The translations under genes and the position numbers were made by a program. A DNA stretch of 13,787 nucleotides from positions 1 through 13,787 of the forward strand of contig JAKFXO010000015.1 in NCBI GenBank assembly GCA_021731345.1, given 5' to 3'. This DNA is from Candidatus Peribacterales bacterium (GTDB lineage Bacteria; Patescibacteriota; Gracilibacteria; Peribacterales; Peribacteraceae). Shown one piece after another: positions 1 to 6,939 of this stretch (position 1 is the first letter of the stretch; the number at the start of each line of letters is the position of its first letter). The notes under the pieces were generated by a model. It ran no database searches. It had not been told where the DNA came from and worked only from the letters and a program-made list of their open reading frames with translations.

Positions 1-1
1 T

Positions 2-652
2 GTTGATCGCGAAAAGGCAAAACCTGAATTTAAGACGCAGGAAAGAACAAATGAAACTCCGGCATCTAGTTCTGGACCTGTTCCCTCATGGCTTGCAAAG
101 GCAGGAACAAAGCCAGCGCCTGCGCCAACACCGAGTGCTCCAGCCCCAACTCCTCCGCCAAAAGTAGAAACTACTGCAGCCCCTGCTCCAACTCCTCCTA
201 GCCAGGAGGGGCCGACTCCGGCATGGTTGAAGCCTGCCCCAGCTCCGACATCCGCACCGACTCCAGCTCAAGCTCCGACTCCAGCACCTCAGGCAAAGCC
301 TGCACCGAGCCCGACTCCTGCTCCGGTGGCTGCCCAAACGCCTCCGAAAGCCGCTACTCAAGTGGTATCTCAATCGAAAGCTCCGGAACCTCAGAAACCA
401 CTTCCGAAGCCCGAGGTAAAACCAGCTCCTGTGCCTGTCGCTCCAGTGCCTTCTCCAAAGGCGCAGGTTGCTGCAGTGCAACCTCCAAAGCCTCCTGAGG
501 CTCCGAAGCCACAGCCGAAGCCAGAAACTATCCCTACTCCAAAACCTGTACCGCAGCCAATTCCTCAGGTTCAGCCAAAAACAGAAACTGTATCCAAGAA
601 CGATGATGATCAGCCGATTGCCATCATTCAAGCGGATAGTATCTCGAAGTAA
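2..652 (+). CDS. C-terminal part of a Pro/Ala-rich low-complexity protein (5' end outside the window)
   Basis: The frame is open from the first bases to a TAA at 650-652, so at least 216 residues are present and the true start lies upstream. Nearly the whole visible part is Pro/Ala/Lys/Gln/Thr-rich (PAPAPT, PKPEVKPAPVPVAP), which implies an extended, disordered tail. A short motif GPxPxWL occurs twice, encoded at 74-94 (GPVPSWL) and 209-229 (GPTPAWL), each at the head of a proline-rich run. The end is acidic then hydrophobic (NDDDQPIAIIQADSISK). No enzyme domain or membrane segment is visible, so function cannot be assigned; a secreted or envelope-spanning linker and an intracellular disordered hub are both possible. 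Internal TTG/ATG codons should not be taken as starts, because the composition and frame continue upstream of them. It converges on the SLH gene. Confidence 0.75.
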   Translation, partial: VDREKAKPEFKTQERTNETPASSSGPVPSWLAKAGTKPAPAPTPSAPAPTPPPKVETTAAPAPTPPSQEGPTPAWLKPAPAPTSAPTPAQAPTPAPQAKPAPSPTPAPVAAQTPPKAATQVVSQSKAPEPQKPLPKPEVKPAPVPVAPVPSPKAQVAAVQPPKPPEAPKPQPKPETIPTPKPVPQPIPQVQPKTETVSKNDDDQPIAIIQADSISK

Positions 653-653
653 T

Positions 654-682
654 AAAAAAAAGAGGGCGACATTCGCCCTCTT
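654..682 (-). terminator. Rho-independent terminator of the SLH/beta-propeller gene
   Basis: A perfect 9-bp stem (661-669 with 673-681) and a 3-nt loop are followed, read on the minus strand, by an uninterrupted U tract of about seven (654-660). It sits 20 nt beyond the stop of the minus-strand gene. On the plus strand the stem is followed only by a weak T-poor sequence, so it may terminate the Pro-rich gene less efficiently. Confidence 0.88.
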
Positions 683-701
683 CCAGCCCTGATAGAAGCT
701 A

Positions 702-3296
702 TTAACGAATCATCATCTCCATAGGATACGGATATCCTGGTTGCACTGAAGGCTCGGTGGCAAGCTTTATTGCATCATTCTCACTCAGGCCAGACAACGT
801 GCTGGACTTGAGCATTGCCTCTGAGAGAGTGAAGAGATCACTACCAACTCGGACAATACGATCAATATCCAAACCTGTCTGGTCGTACCAATAGTCGCCT
901 GCTTTCATAAATTCGTCTGACGTATGGTGCGTAATCTTTCCTTTCAGAGCGAATCCGGATTTCACAGAGAAATCGTAGACGTAGGCACCCTGGAAAACTG
1001 CCGCAGTGTCTGCATCCCATTCATTCACCTTCGGCTTTGTTGTTTTCTCGTAGACTGTCACAGGAAACGCAAGAAGTCCGCGTTCTTTATCAAAGAGCAA
1101 AGCCTTGTGATCTGTGAGAAGTGGGCTTTCCGTACCGCGAGCACCAATCACTTCTTTATAAAGCCCCCTCGGATTTGATACATCCGTGACATCGAACAAT
1201 GCAACTTTCATACCAAGAATTGCGGTGTAGTACACGGCATCATCCGAATGCACTTTGTCTTTATCAATGGATTCATCAACTTCTTTTCCAAAGCCAAGCA
1301 CGTGGTTAGTATCAACAGGATGCAAGTAGTTGCTGTAACCAGGGATCTTGAGTTTTCCAAGTATCTTAGGGTTCCGTGCGTCAGAAAGATCAATGACGAA
1401 GAGTGGGTCAACCTGTTTAAATGTCACCATGTACGCACGGTCACCCATAAACCTTACAGAGTAGATGGATTCACCAGGAGCGATGCCAGTCACTGAACCG
1501 ACTGTATCGAGATCTTTATTGAGCACATACATGTTGTTCGTCGACTTCGTTGCAGTCGTTCCATTTGGACTCCACTGGGGACTGACGGTCGTCGCAATGC
1601 GGAATGTATCGCCGTTTTCATCCATGCTGAACTGATTCAAGATATGACCGGGAACCGATCCTTGTGCGGAAAACTCAGTCCCAGCAGAGGTGTATGCAAA
1701 ACGATAGACGTTTGTCTTTTCCTCGCTGGAGCCGCTCGCCATTCTCCAGTGATACGTCCAATCTGGAGCAGCAACGTACAAGTTTGTGAGTGACGCATAG
1801 ATGTTCTGACCGTTACCAAGAATGACCGTGCGTCCTACCTCTGCAGTTGCTGAGAGCGGAACAGTAGCAATCACTAAATACTGAGGACGAGGTACACGAG
1901 GCAGAATCGTGACGCTCGTACATCCGGCAACTGGTGCATCTTTCACACTTTTTGCTGAGTCGTCATAGAGAGGGATCAGCCCTTTGGCATTGGCTTCTTT
2001 CGTCTGTGCGTACGATCCGTACCAACGTGGTCCTGCGTTCATGACAAGAAGCATCTTGCCTCCCACAAGACGAGTGGAAAGGACGTTACCCTCAAATGCG
2101 ACGGTACGAATTTCTTTCGGCGAAGCCTTCGTCGTGACATCCAAGATTTTCACAGCAGATTTCTGAACACCCCACATTGGTGGATAGATCATCATCTTCG
2201 CGCTCGCTGAGTCTTCCATGAGCGGCATTGGCTGATTTACCTGTGTGACCTGACCGGTGACCGCAAGCTTGGAGCCGTCGATATACAGATCCATAGGAGT
2301 GAAGTCTGTGAAGCTCGTTGTGGAGACAACTGTCATATTTTTTGGATCTCGAATATCAATGATGCGAACTTTGTTATCACGACGACTGACGACGTACAGG
2401 AAGCTTCCATCAGTCTTCACACGGTCACCTTCATCGACGCCTTCTACCTGGACATTCGTCTTTGAGTAATCATCCGAACCAGAAGATAGCGAGGTCTTCG
2501 CCGAGTTTTCGGCCATTGCTGGAGCAGCAACTGCTGCGCCGTCAGGAATATCGCCGCCACGCATATACATCATCATTCCTCCGCCATAGCTAGATTGAGA
2601 GTTTTCGGTAAAAGCTTTCAGGTCAGCACAGGAGCCTGCAAGCTGTGGCTTGTCTGAAGAGAGATTAATTTTTACATCTGGATATTTAACATTCAGATAG
2701 CCTTTCGTCGGCTGATCGATTTTCTCTTCGGAAAGTCTCCACATCATTTCAGCCATCTCACCTCTGTTAAGCGGCGCATCTAATGTTGCGACAGTCGGTG
2801 GAATAGCTTTGGAGCTCTCGAGTGCAAGTGCGTAACCCTCGTACCACTCAGAACTCTGTGTGGAAACCTGCTGCTTGAATGCGAGCGACAGCATTTTGCT
2901 GGCCTCAACGAAAGTGATTTGTTTCTCGGGTCCAAATGTTCCATCCGGATAACCTCCAACAATCCCCTCTTCTTTGGCTGCGCACACGTAACGTGCAAAC
3001 CACTGATTGGTGACATCGGGGAAACAGTTCGCACCATCCAGCTCTACCTCACCCCTGCTTTCAAGCAGGATTTTGAGGAACTCCGCGCGGTTGATACCGC
3101 TCTTTGGTTTAAATGAGCCGTCTGCGTAACCCTCGATGACACCCTTCGACTGAAGGTCTTTGATAGCCGCTTGGTACTGCGTACTTCCAGAAATGTCTGA
3201 AAATGCCGCAAATCCCGTAGGGATGAGTGAGAGTGTGATCGCTGCCGCGGCAATGCCTGCGACAAGCTTTCTTGGGGATGGGAGATCGTAGAACAT
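702..3296 (-). CDS. Secreted S-layer-homology (SLH) protein with C-terminal beta-propeller domain
   Basis: 864 residues. Residues 1-30 form a signal peptide: basic start, hydrophobic run IAAAAITLSLIP, and a likely cleavage site near GFA-AFS. Two good SLH repeats follow, at about 32-77 (FSDI, GVIEGYADGSFKP, NRAEFLKILL) and 92-138 (CFPDV, GIVGGYPDGTFGP, ITFVEASKML). A degenerate third lies at about 150-190. SLH triplets bind secondary cell-wall polymer in other bacteria. A Gly/Met/Ala-rich linker (about 235-275) leads to a long domain with NVQVEGVDEGDRVKTDG at about 281-297, the hallmark of the 'beta propeller domain' family (Pfam PF09826), with repeated blades such as VRIIDIRDPKNM and LFVIDLSDARNPKILGKL. 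ATG at 3296 is chosen because it gives the signal peptide and an in-frame stop lies just upstream. No Shine-Dalgarno is visible; the region before the start is pyrimidine-rich. Ligand or enzymatic role is unknown; an adhesive or structural surface role is inferred. Confidence 0.9.
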   Translation of the reverse strand: MFYDLPSPRKLVAGIAAAAITLSLIPTGFAAFSDISGSTQYQAAIKDLQSKGVIEGYADGSFKPKSGINRAEFLKILLESRGEVELDGANCFPDVTNQWFARYVCAAKEEGIVGGYPDGTFGPEKQITFVEASKMLSLAFKQQVSTQSSEWYEGYALALESSKAIPPTVATLDAPLNRGEMAEMMWRLSEEKIDQPTKGYLNVKYPDVKINLSSDKPQLAGSCADLKAFTENSQSSYGGGMMMYMRGGDIPDGAAVAAPAMAENSAKTSLSSGSDDYSKTNVQVEGVDEGDRVKTDGSFLYVVSRRDNKVRIIDIRDPKNMTVVSTTSFTDFTPMDLYIDGSKLAVTGQVTQVNQPMPLMEDSASAKMMIYPPMWGVQKSAVKILDVTTKASPKEIRTVAFEGNVLSTRLVGGKMLLVMNAGPRWYGSYAQTKEANAKGLIPLYDDSAKSVKDAPVAGCTSVTILPRVPRPQYLVIATVPLSATAEVGRTVILGNGQNIYASLTNLYVAAPDWTYHWRMASGSSEEKTNVYRFAYTSAGTEFSAQGSVPGHILNQFSMDENGDTFRIATTVSPQWSPNGTTATKSTNNMYVLNKDLDTVGSVTGIAPGESIYSVRFMGDRAYMVTFKQVDPLFVIDLSDARNPKILGKLKIPGYSNYLHPVDTNHVLGFGKEVDESIDKDKVHSDDAVYYTAILGMKVALFDVTDVSNPRGLYKEVIGARGTESPLLTDHKALLFDKERGLLAFPVTVYEKTTKPKVNEWDADTAAVFQGAYVYDFSVKSGFALKGKITHHTSDEFMKAGDYWYDQTGLDIDRIVRVGSDLFTLSEAMLKSSTLSGLSENDAIKLATEPSVQPGYPYPMEMMIR

Positions 3297-3321
3297 GAGA
3301 AGAAAGGGGAAGTGACATCAT

Positions 3322-3327
3322 CTTATA
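3322..3327 (-). promoter_or_regulatory. Possible -10 box of the SLH gene
   Basis: TATAAG on the minus strand would give a leader of about 18 nt to the ATG at 3296. The only -35-like hexamer (TTGTAA) is 19 nt upstream, which is long. The rest of 3297-3429 (between this gene and tRNA-His) shows no strong terminator, so read-through from the tRNA is also possible. Confidence 0.35.
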
Positions 3328-3429
3328 CGGATGAAGTTGTTTTTGGTTACAAAGTGACTCGAAGAACTACACAATTTTTCACTCAAAAGAAAGCAGTAGG
3401 TTTCTAAATACAATGATGTTTAGTAGTAC

Positions 3430-3508
3430 TGGGGCGATCGATGGGACTCGAACCCACGACCCTCTGGACCACAACCAGATGCTCTAACCAAACTGAGCTA
3501 CGATCGCC
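3430..3508 (-). tRNA. tRNA-His (anticodon GTG), with encoded G-1 and CCA
   Basis: Read on the minus strand, a complete cloverleaf can be drawn. The 7-bp acceptor stem is GCGATCG/CGATCGC. The D arm is GCTC/GAGC and the anticodon stem is TCTGG/CCAGA around loop TTGTGGT, giving anticodon GTG. The T stem is GTGGG/CCCAT with loop TTCGAGT. An extra 5' G (position 3508) faces C73, the histidine-specific G-1:C73 identity pair that HisRS recognises. CCA is encoded at 3432-3430. The cognate synthetase gene hisS starts about 1 kb away on the other strand. Confidence 0.97.
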
Positions 3509-3558
3509 ATAGGATGACTCTAAAGAACAATCGGGGTGAGCATAGCTTTTTTGACGAC

Positions 3559-3575
3559 GCTCCGCTGCGCGGAGC
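3559..3575. repeat. GC-rich hairpin between the two tRNA 5' copies
   Basis: A perfect 7-bp inverted repeat (GCTCCGC / GCGGAGC, loop TGC). Read on the minus strand it would form in the tRNA-His precursor, followed by a run of A rather than U, so it is not a conventional terminator in that direction. In the plus direction the T run precedes it. A second smaller hairpin (CCTGC/GCAGG) is at 3619-3632. It could be a processing barrier or a small dispersed palindrome. Confidence 0.6.
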
Positions 3576-3579
3576 TGGG

Positions 3580-3613
3580 CCAAACTGAGCTACGATCGCC
3601 ATAAATGACTTTT
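3580..3613 (-). pseudogene. Truncated duplicate of the tRNA-His 5' half and leader
   Basis: 24 bases at 3580-3603 are identical to 3488-3511, covering G-1, the 5' acceptor strand and most of the D arm of tRNA-His. Similarity continues with one indel and substitutions into the leader (ATGACT shared), to about 3613. No matching anticodon arm, T arm or 3' acceptor strand follows, so it cannot fold as a tRNA. It lies in the same orientation 92 nt upstream of the intact gene, between it and its likely promoter. Best read as a tandem duplication whose upstream copy lost its 3' part; a recombination scar is an alternative. Confidence 0.8.
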
Positions 3614-3639
3614 ACGCTCCTGCCGCTGCAGGCTGCGGA

Positions 3640-3668
3640 ATTGTACAGAGTGTTCCGCCGTCTGTCGA
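3640..3668 (-). promoter_or_regulatory. Promoter of tRNA-His
   Basis: On the minus strand, -35 TCGACA (3668-3663) and -10 TACAAT (3645-3640) are separated by 17 nt. Predicted initiation near 3633 gives a precursor that carries the half-tRNA copy and the GC hairpin before mature tRNA-His. It is back to back with the plus-strand promoter at 3685-3712. Confidence 0.6.
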
Positions 3669-3684
3669 TGCACGCTCTTCAGGC

Positions 3685-3712
3685 TTGAAATAGGCCAAAA
3701 GCTCACTACAAT
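3685..3712 (+). promoter_or_regulatory. Promoter of the gene at 3723
   Basis: -35 TTGAAA (3685-3690), 16-nt spacer, -10 TACAAT (3707-3712). The -10 overlaps the upstream in-frame ATG at 3711, so that ATG cannot be in the transcript. The next ATG, at 3723, lies 10 nt past the -10, which predicts a leader of only a few nucleotides. Confidence 0.65.
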
Positions 3713-3722
3713 GCTGCGCCAC

Positions 3723-4439
3723 ATGGAAAACTTCCGCGCACTCCTTGGCGATGTTCTAGAGAACATAGCTGGTGTCCGTACGACTCCAGAAGTTGCTGAC
3801 GAATCGGATTTTCAGATCGCATGCAATGAACTGATACTGTCTCTAGAAAGACAGTCGCCGGAAATGATGGCATCCATCGCGCAAGAATTTAATACTCTCC
3901 CTGAAACTGTCGTCGTTGATTTCACACAAGCATTCCCTGCGATCCTCGACGTACTGCAAAGCTTCACCGAGAAATCGACAGCGCATCTTCAACCTGCACA
4001 GACAAATATCATCAATCGATTTATACCAATTGGTTCAGAAGCAATATGTCTGATTGCGCATGTACTAGGACGAGGAAGAGATCCTGATACATTCGAATCG
4101 AACCGAGAGATCGTCGTCCTTGCAGCGTCACTCATGTCTGAGTATCCGGGACCAATTTCCGCAAACCTGAAAGTGCACATGGCAATGAATGCAGACTGTT
4201 GTGTGAAAGACGGTGACCTTACCGCTGATTTCCGTGCAAAGTGCTCAAATATGCTTACTGGCATGATTTCTAGACATCCTGAAAGCAGGGATCATGTGGA
4301 AAGGCTTCGCTCCTGCCCTGCGCGAAAACATATTCAAGTATTCGCAGGTATTATTTTTGACTTATACGCGGCCTGCCATCGATCTGCTTGGGAACGCCTA
4401 CAAAGGGATGAACGGAGTTTTCAGGCTATGAATACGTAA
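3723..4439 (+). CDS. Unrecognised protein between tRNA-His and hisS
   Basis: 238 residues from ATG 3723 (MENFRALLGDVLENIAGV). The in-frame ATG four codons earlier overlaps the -10 box and is rejected. I do not recognise a family. The composition is that of a soluble, mostly helical protein: no signal peptide, no convincing transmembrane helix, several scattered cysteines (for example the pair in MNADCCVKDGD and one in RLRSCPARKH). GC content and codon use resemble neighbouring core genes, unlike the A+T-rich pair after hisS. It has its own promoter and is followed about 90 nt later by hisS on the same strand. Its closeness to the histidine tRNA and synthetase does not by itself imply a role in charging. 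Confidence 0.75.
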   Translation: MENFRALLGDVLENIAGVRTTPEVADESDFQIACNELILSLERQSPEMMASIAQEFNTLPETVVVDFTQAFPAILDVLQSFTEKSTAHLQPAQTNIINRFIPIGSEAICLIAHVLGRGRDPDTFESNREIVVLAASLMSEYPGPISANLKVHMAMNADCCVKDGDLTADFRAKCSNMLTGMISRHPESRDHVERLRSCPARKHIQVFAGIIFDLYAACHRSAWERLQRDERSFQAMNT

Positions 4440-4496
4440 GGAATTGGTACTTTTGAACCATCGGTAATGTCTGACAGCGTTTCATGAGGACAGGGC

Positions 4497-4525
4497 TTGG
4501 CGAAGCCAATTGCTCATGGTAGAAT
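4497..4525 (+). promoter_or_regulatory. Promoter of hisS
   Basis: -35 TTGGCG (4497-4502), 17-nt spacer, -10 TAGAAT (4520-4525). The ATG at 4533 is 7 nt after the -10, so transcription should begin at or next to the start codon. The open frame extends upstream to a TTG at 4497, but that TTG is part of the -35 box. Confidence 0.7.
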
Positions 4526-4532
4526 GCCCGTC

Positions 4533-5897
4533 ATGGCCGAACTAAAATACCGATCACCGAAAGGCGTGCACGACGTGCTCCCAGCCGATCATCAGTACAT
4601 GACGTACATCAAGAAGGCCGTACGTCACCGCGCTCGTCAGGCAGGTTACAAGCGTATCGACCCACCTATTTTTGAAGAGCGCGCGCTCTTTGAGCGTGGC
4701 ATCGGCTCACACACGGACATCGTAGAAAAAGAGCTCTTTCAAGTTGGACGCAAGGCAGACCTCATGAGTACGGAAAAGCTGGATAAAGAATATGCACTCC
4801 GCCCTGAGTTCACAGCCGGCATTTGTCGTAGCTTCATCGAGCATGGCATGCAGGAACTTCCGCAGCCAGTGGAGCTCTACGCGATTGGTCCATGCTTCCG
4901 CTACGACCGTCCACAGAAGGGTCGATACCGTCAGTTCCACCAGTTCGATTTTGAGATCATCGGACTGTCCGATCCATCCATCGACGCTCAGCTCATCCAT
5001 GTCATTGTCAAAATCTTCAGCGATCTCAAAATTTTGAGTCGTCTCAAGATGCAGATCAATAACATCGGCGCACCTGATGACCGTAAGAAGTACGTTGATG
5101 CACTCAAGGATTATTTCACCGGCAAGGAGCGTAACCTCCCAGATCAAGATCGTGAGCGTCTCAAGCACAATCCCCTTCGCCTGCTTGATTCCAAGGAAGA
5201 GGATACTCAAATTCTCATCAAGATGGCTCCGAAGATGGATCAGTTCATCAATGAAGAAAGCAAGAAGTACCACGCCATTCTCCTGGAGTACTTGGATGAA
5301 CTCGGTGTTGAGTACGTACAAAACCCAGGCCTCGTACGTGGGCTCGATTATTACAATCAAACTGTTTTCGAATTTTGGGATAGCTCCACCGGCGCTCAAA
5401 ACGCAGTTGGAGGAGGCGGACGTTACGATCACCTCATCGAGCAGCTAGGCGGTAAGTCGACTCCGGGAGTCGGTTTTGCCGGAGGTATCGAACGCATCAT
5501 GTGGCACATGCAGGAAGCCGGCGTGTCCGCTCCAAACAAAGACCAAGTGGACGTTTTCGTTGCCCAGCTTGGACCTGAGGCAAAGAAGAAGTGTCTCCAG
5601 CTCGTGTCACAACTTCGTGATCTCGGCGTACACACCGTCGGTGCACTTGGCGAAGCAAGCCTGAAGAGTCAGATGCGCCTCGCAGATCGTTTCCAAGCAA
5701 AATACTGCTTGCTCCTTGGTCAGCTTGAAGTGAAAGAAAATACGATCATCCTAAAAGACATGACCGCCGGTAAGCAGAAGCAGATTCCATTTGATAAGGC
5801 TGTTGCCGAAGTCATCAAAGAACTCGGCAAGACAAAGCTGGATACGTATTCCATTACTGACAAGCTTGGCGAGTTCGCTGACCCGGGCGAAGGATAA
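4533..5897 (+). CDS. hisS: Histidyl-tRNA synthetase
   Basis: Class II aminoacyl-tRNA synthetase that activates histidine with ATP and charges tRNA-His in the cytoplasm. 454 residues from ATG 4533, a usual length. The N-terminus SPKGVHDVLP (8-17) is typical. LRPEFTAG (89-96) is in the ATP-site region; motif 2 is at about 118-144 (FRYDRPQKGRYRQFHQFD). The histidine-specific signature LVRGLDYYNQTVFEF is at 267-281. GGGGRYDHL precedes motif 3, GVGFAGGIERIM (312-323). The C-terminal part (about 337 on) is the anticodon-binding domain, ending in a short extra tail. The start was chosen because the upstream TTG-initiated extension (12 residues) overlaps the promoter and is not part of the usual HisRS N-terminus. 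The substrate tRNA gene is nearby at 3430-3508. Confidence 0.97.
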   Translation: MAELKYRSPKGVHDVLPADHQYMTYIKKAVRHRARQAGYKRIDPPIFEERALFERGIGSHTDIVEKELFQVGRKADLMSTEKLDKEYALRPEFTAGICRSFIEHGMQELPQPVELYAIGPCFRYDRPQKGRYRQFHQFDFEIIGLSDPSIDAQLIHVIVKIFSDLKILSRLKMQINNIGAPDDRKKYVDALKDYFTGKERNLPDQDRERLKHNPLRLLDSKEEDTQILIKMAPKMDQFINEESKKYHAILLEYLDELGVEYVQNPGLVRGLDYYNQTVFEFWDSSTGAQNAVGGGGRYDHLIEQLGGKSTPGVGFAGGIERIMWHMQEAGVSAPNKDQVDVFVAQLGPEAKKKCLQLVSQLRDLGVHTVGALGEASLKSQMRLADRFQAKYCLLLGQLEVKENTIILKDMTAGKQKQIPFDKAVAEVIKELGKTKLDTYSITDKLGEFADPGEG

Positions 5898-5926
5898 AGA
5901 TCAGCTTGCAGCAAGCTTAAACCTAG

Positions 5927-5945
5927 AGTAATTTTTGAAATTACT
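5927..5945. promoter_or_regulatory. Perfect inverted repeat abutting a start codon
   Basis: AGTAATTT, loop TTG, AAATTACT: an 8-bp perfect stem ending at the base before ATG 5946. A candidate promoter overlaps it (TTGCAG at 5906-5911, 17 nt, TAATTT at 5929-5934). It could be an operator for a dimeric repressor, or an RNA hairpin blocking ribosome access. A second small palindrome (AGCTTG/CAAGCT, 5903-5917) lies just after hisS without a T tract. Confidence 0.5.
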
Positions 5946-6266
5946 ATGAGACTTAATGTTGAAAAGAACTTGATTGCTGGGAAATATCGTCTAAAGGTTG
6001 AAGTTGCTGAGCTTTCTACTGAAGAAAAGCAGCAAATAGAAAAATTTGGCGCCCCATGGGTTTCAATTGCTCCAAAAACAGTATGGTTTGCAAGTAAGTA
6101 CAGAGACGAACTTCATCTTGATCAAATAAATCATGAGTTTGAATTCACAAATGAATCTGATGCTAACTTGTTTATTGAAGCACTAACTCAGTCCATAAAA
6201 AGAGCGATCACAGAATTGAGGGCAAAAAAAGACCAATTTACTGGCTCTAAAGAATATGACTTCTAG
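5946..6266 (+). CDS. Unrecognised 106-aa protein, first gene of an A+T-rich pair
   Basis: Starts MRLNVEKNLIAGKYRLKVEVAELS; there is no Shine-Dalgarno, and a perfect hairpin ends at the ATG. The protein is soluble and charged. An N-terminal half that may be beta-rich (YRLKVEVAEL, TVWFASKYRDELHL) is followed by a helical C-terminus (ANLFIEALTQSIKRAITELRAKKDQF). I do not recognise a family. The base composition is markedly more A+T-rich than hisS before it, with preference for AAA, AAT, GAA and ATA codons. Its last 11 bases overlap the start of the next gene, so the two are probably translated together and may work together. Acquisition by transfer is inferred from composition and insertion between core genes. 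A small regulator or partner of the membrane protein downstream is possible but unproven. Confidence 0.7.
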   Translation: MRLNVEKNLIAGKYRLKVEVAELSTEEKQQIEKFGAPWVSIAPKTVWFASKYRDELHLDQINHEFEFTNESDANLFIEALTQSIKRAITELRAKKDQFTGSKEYDF

Positions 6267-6939
6267 CTTTTACAAATTCTGGCAGAAGATTAACTTCAAA
6301 AAATGGTGTGCTAGGATTTTGATCAGCGCCGCTTTTATAGGACTAGTTTATCTTGCAATTTTTCATGAGATTTCTTTTTCTAAGTACAAAGAACTAATTA
6401 ATACTCTTTTTACCTTAGGTTTTATTTGGTTAACTTATGAAACATTAAGATCGTCAATGGACAATGTTGACTCACCTTCTCTATCAATCGAATTTATCGG
6501 TGTTAGAAATCTCCCAAATTTTGTAGAAGCAAATAGAAAAGAAATTATTTGGACTGAAAAAGTAAGTAGTCTGGAAAGAAGTAATCAGGAAAATCGTGAG
6601 TATGTTTTTGTAAAAATCGAGAATATAACTGACATTCATGCAATTGATGTGCTTGGTGAAGTTAAATACGAAAAGAAAAGCGTAGGTCAGATTGAGAATT
6701 CTGTTGGAAAAGTAAAAACTGACCTCCTTAAAGGAGGTGCATCAAAAATTGAATTCATCACTGATTTTGAAAATTGCTCAGAGTACGATCACTTCAAACT
6801 AGAAGTATGCAATATTCAGTACTCTTCTTCAAAAAGGAAATTTGCAAAAGAAAAACCTTTAAAAGAAAACCCAACAAAAGACTCATGGAGTCCACAACAA
6901 GGAACTGTGATTAAATTTATAGGAAATAAATCAATTTAA
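6256..6939 (+). CDS. Unrecognised membrane protein with N-terminal two-helix hairpin and soluble C-terminal domain
   Basis: 227 residues from ATG 6256, overlapping the previous gene's end by 11 nt in another frame. A short basic N-terminus leads into hydrophobic segments at about 19-37 (ARILISAAFIGLVYLAIF) and 48-64 (INTLFTLGFIWLTYETL), then about 160 polar residues with beta-rich stretches (SLSIEFIGVRNLPNF, EYVFVKIENITDIHAIDV) and a basic end. The layout suggests a membrane-anchored domain; its side of the membrane is not clear. The family is not recognised. A+T-rich like its partner. One internal stretch (6722-6738) is an 8-bp perfect inverted repeat that reads as Shine-Dalgarno and anti-Shine-Dalgarno, but it encodes DLLKGGA in frame. 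The stop overlaps the last 9 nt of the convergent small membrane gene. Confidence 0.75.
   Translation: MTSSFYKFWQKINFKKWCARILISAAFIGLVYLAIFHEISFSKYKELINTLFTLGFIWLTYETLRSSMDNVDSPSLSIEFIGVRNLPNFVEANRKEIIWTEKVSSLERSNQENREYVFVKIENITDIHAIDVLGEVKYEKKSVGQIENSVGKVKTDLLKGGASKIEFITDFENCSEYDHFKLEVCNIQYSSSKRKFAKEKPLKENPTKDSWSPQQGTVIKFIGNKSI

Noticed and set aside
86..631. Long minus-strand frame opposite the Pro-rich gene, Arg/Ser/Leu/Trp-rich
   Set aside because: It is the mirror of the low-complexity proline codons; the translation is compositionally absurd and lacks any motif.
3488..3603. Integrative element bounded by tRNA-derived att sites
   Set aside because: Only 92 nt separate the direct repeats and no integrase or cargo is present; the repeat is the tRNA 5' half plus leader, which fits local duplication better.
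4497..4532. TTG-initiated N-terminal extension of hisS
   Set aside because: The TTG is part of the -35 box and the extension contains the -10; HisRS homology begins at ATG 4533.
4707..5432. 241-codon minus-strand frame inside hisS
   Set aside because: It lies opposite conserved HisRS motifs and shows no recognisable protein features.
6722..6738. Internal AAGGAGGT / ACCTCCTT palindrome suggesting an internal ribosome site or a regulatory hairpin
   Set aside because: No suitable start codon follows at the right distance and the bases encode an in-frame part of the membrane protein; probably chance.
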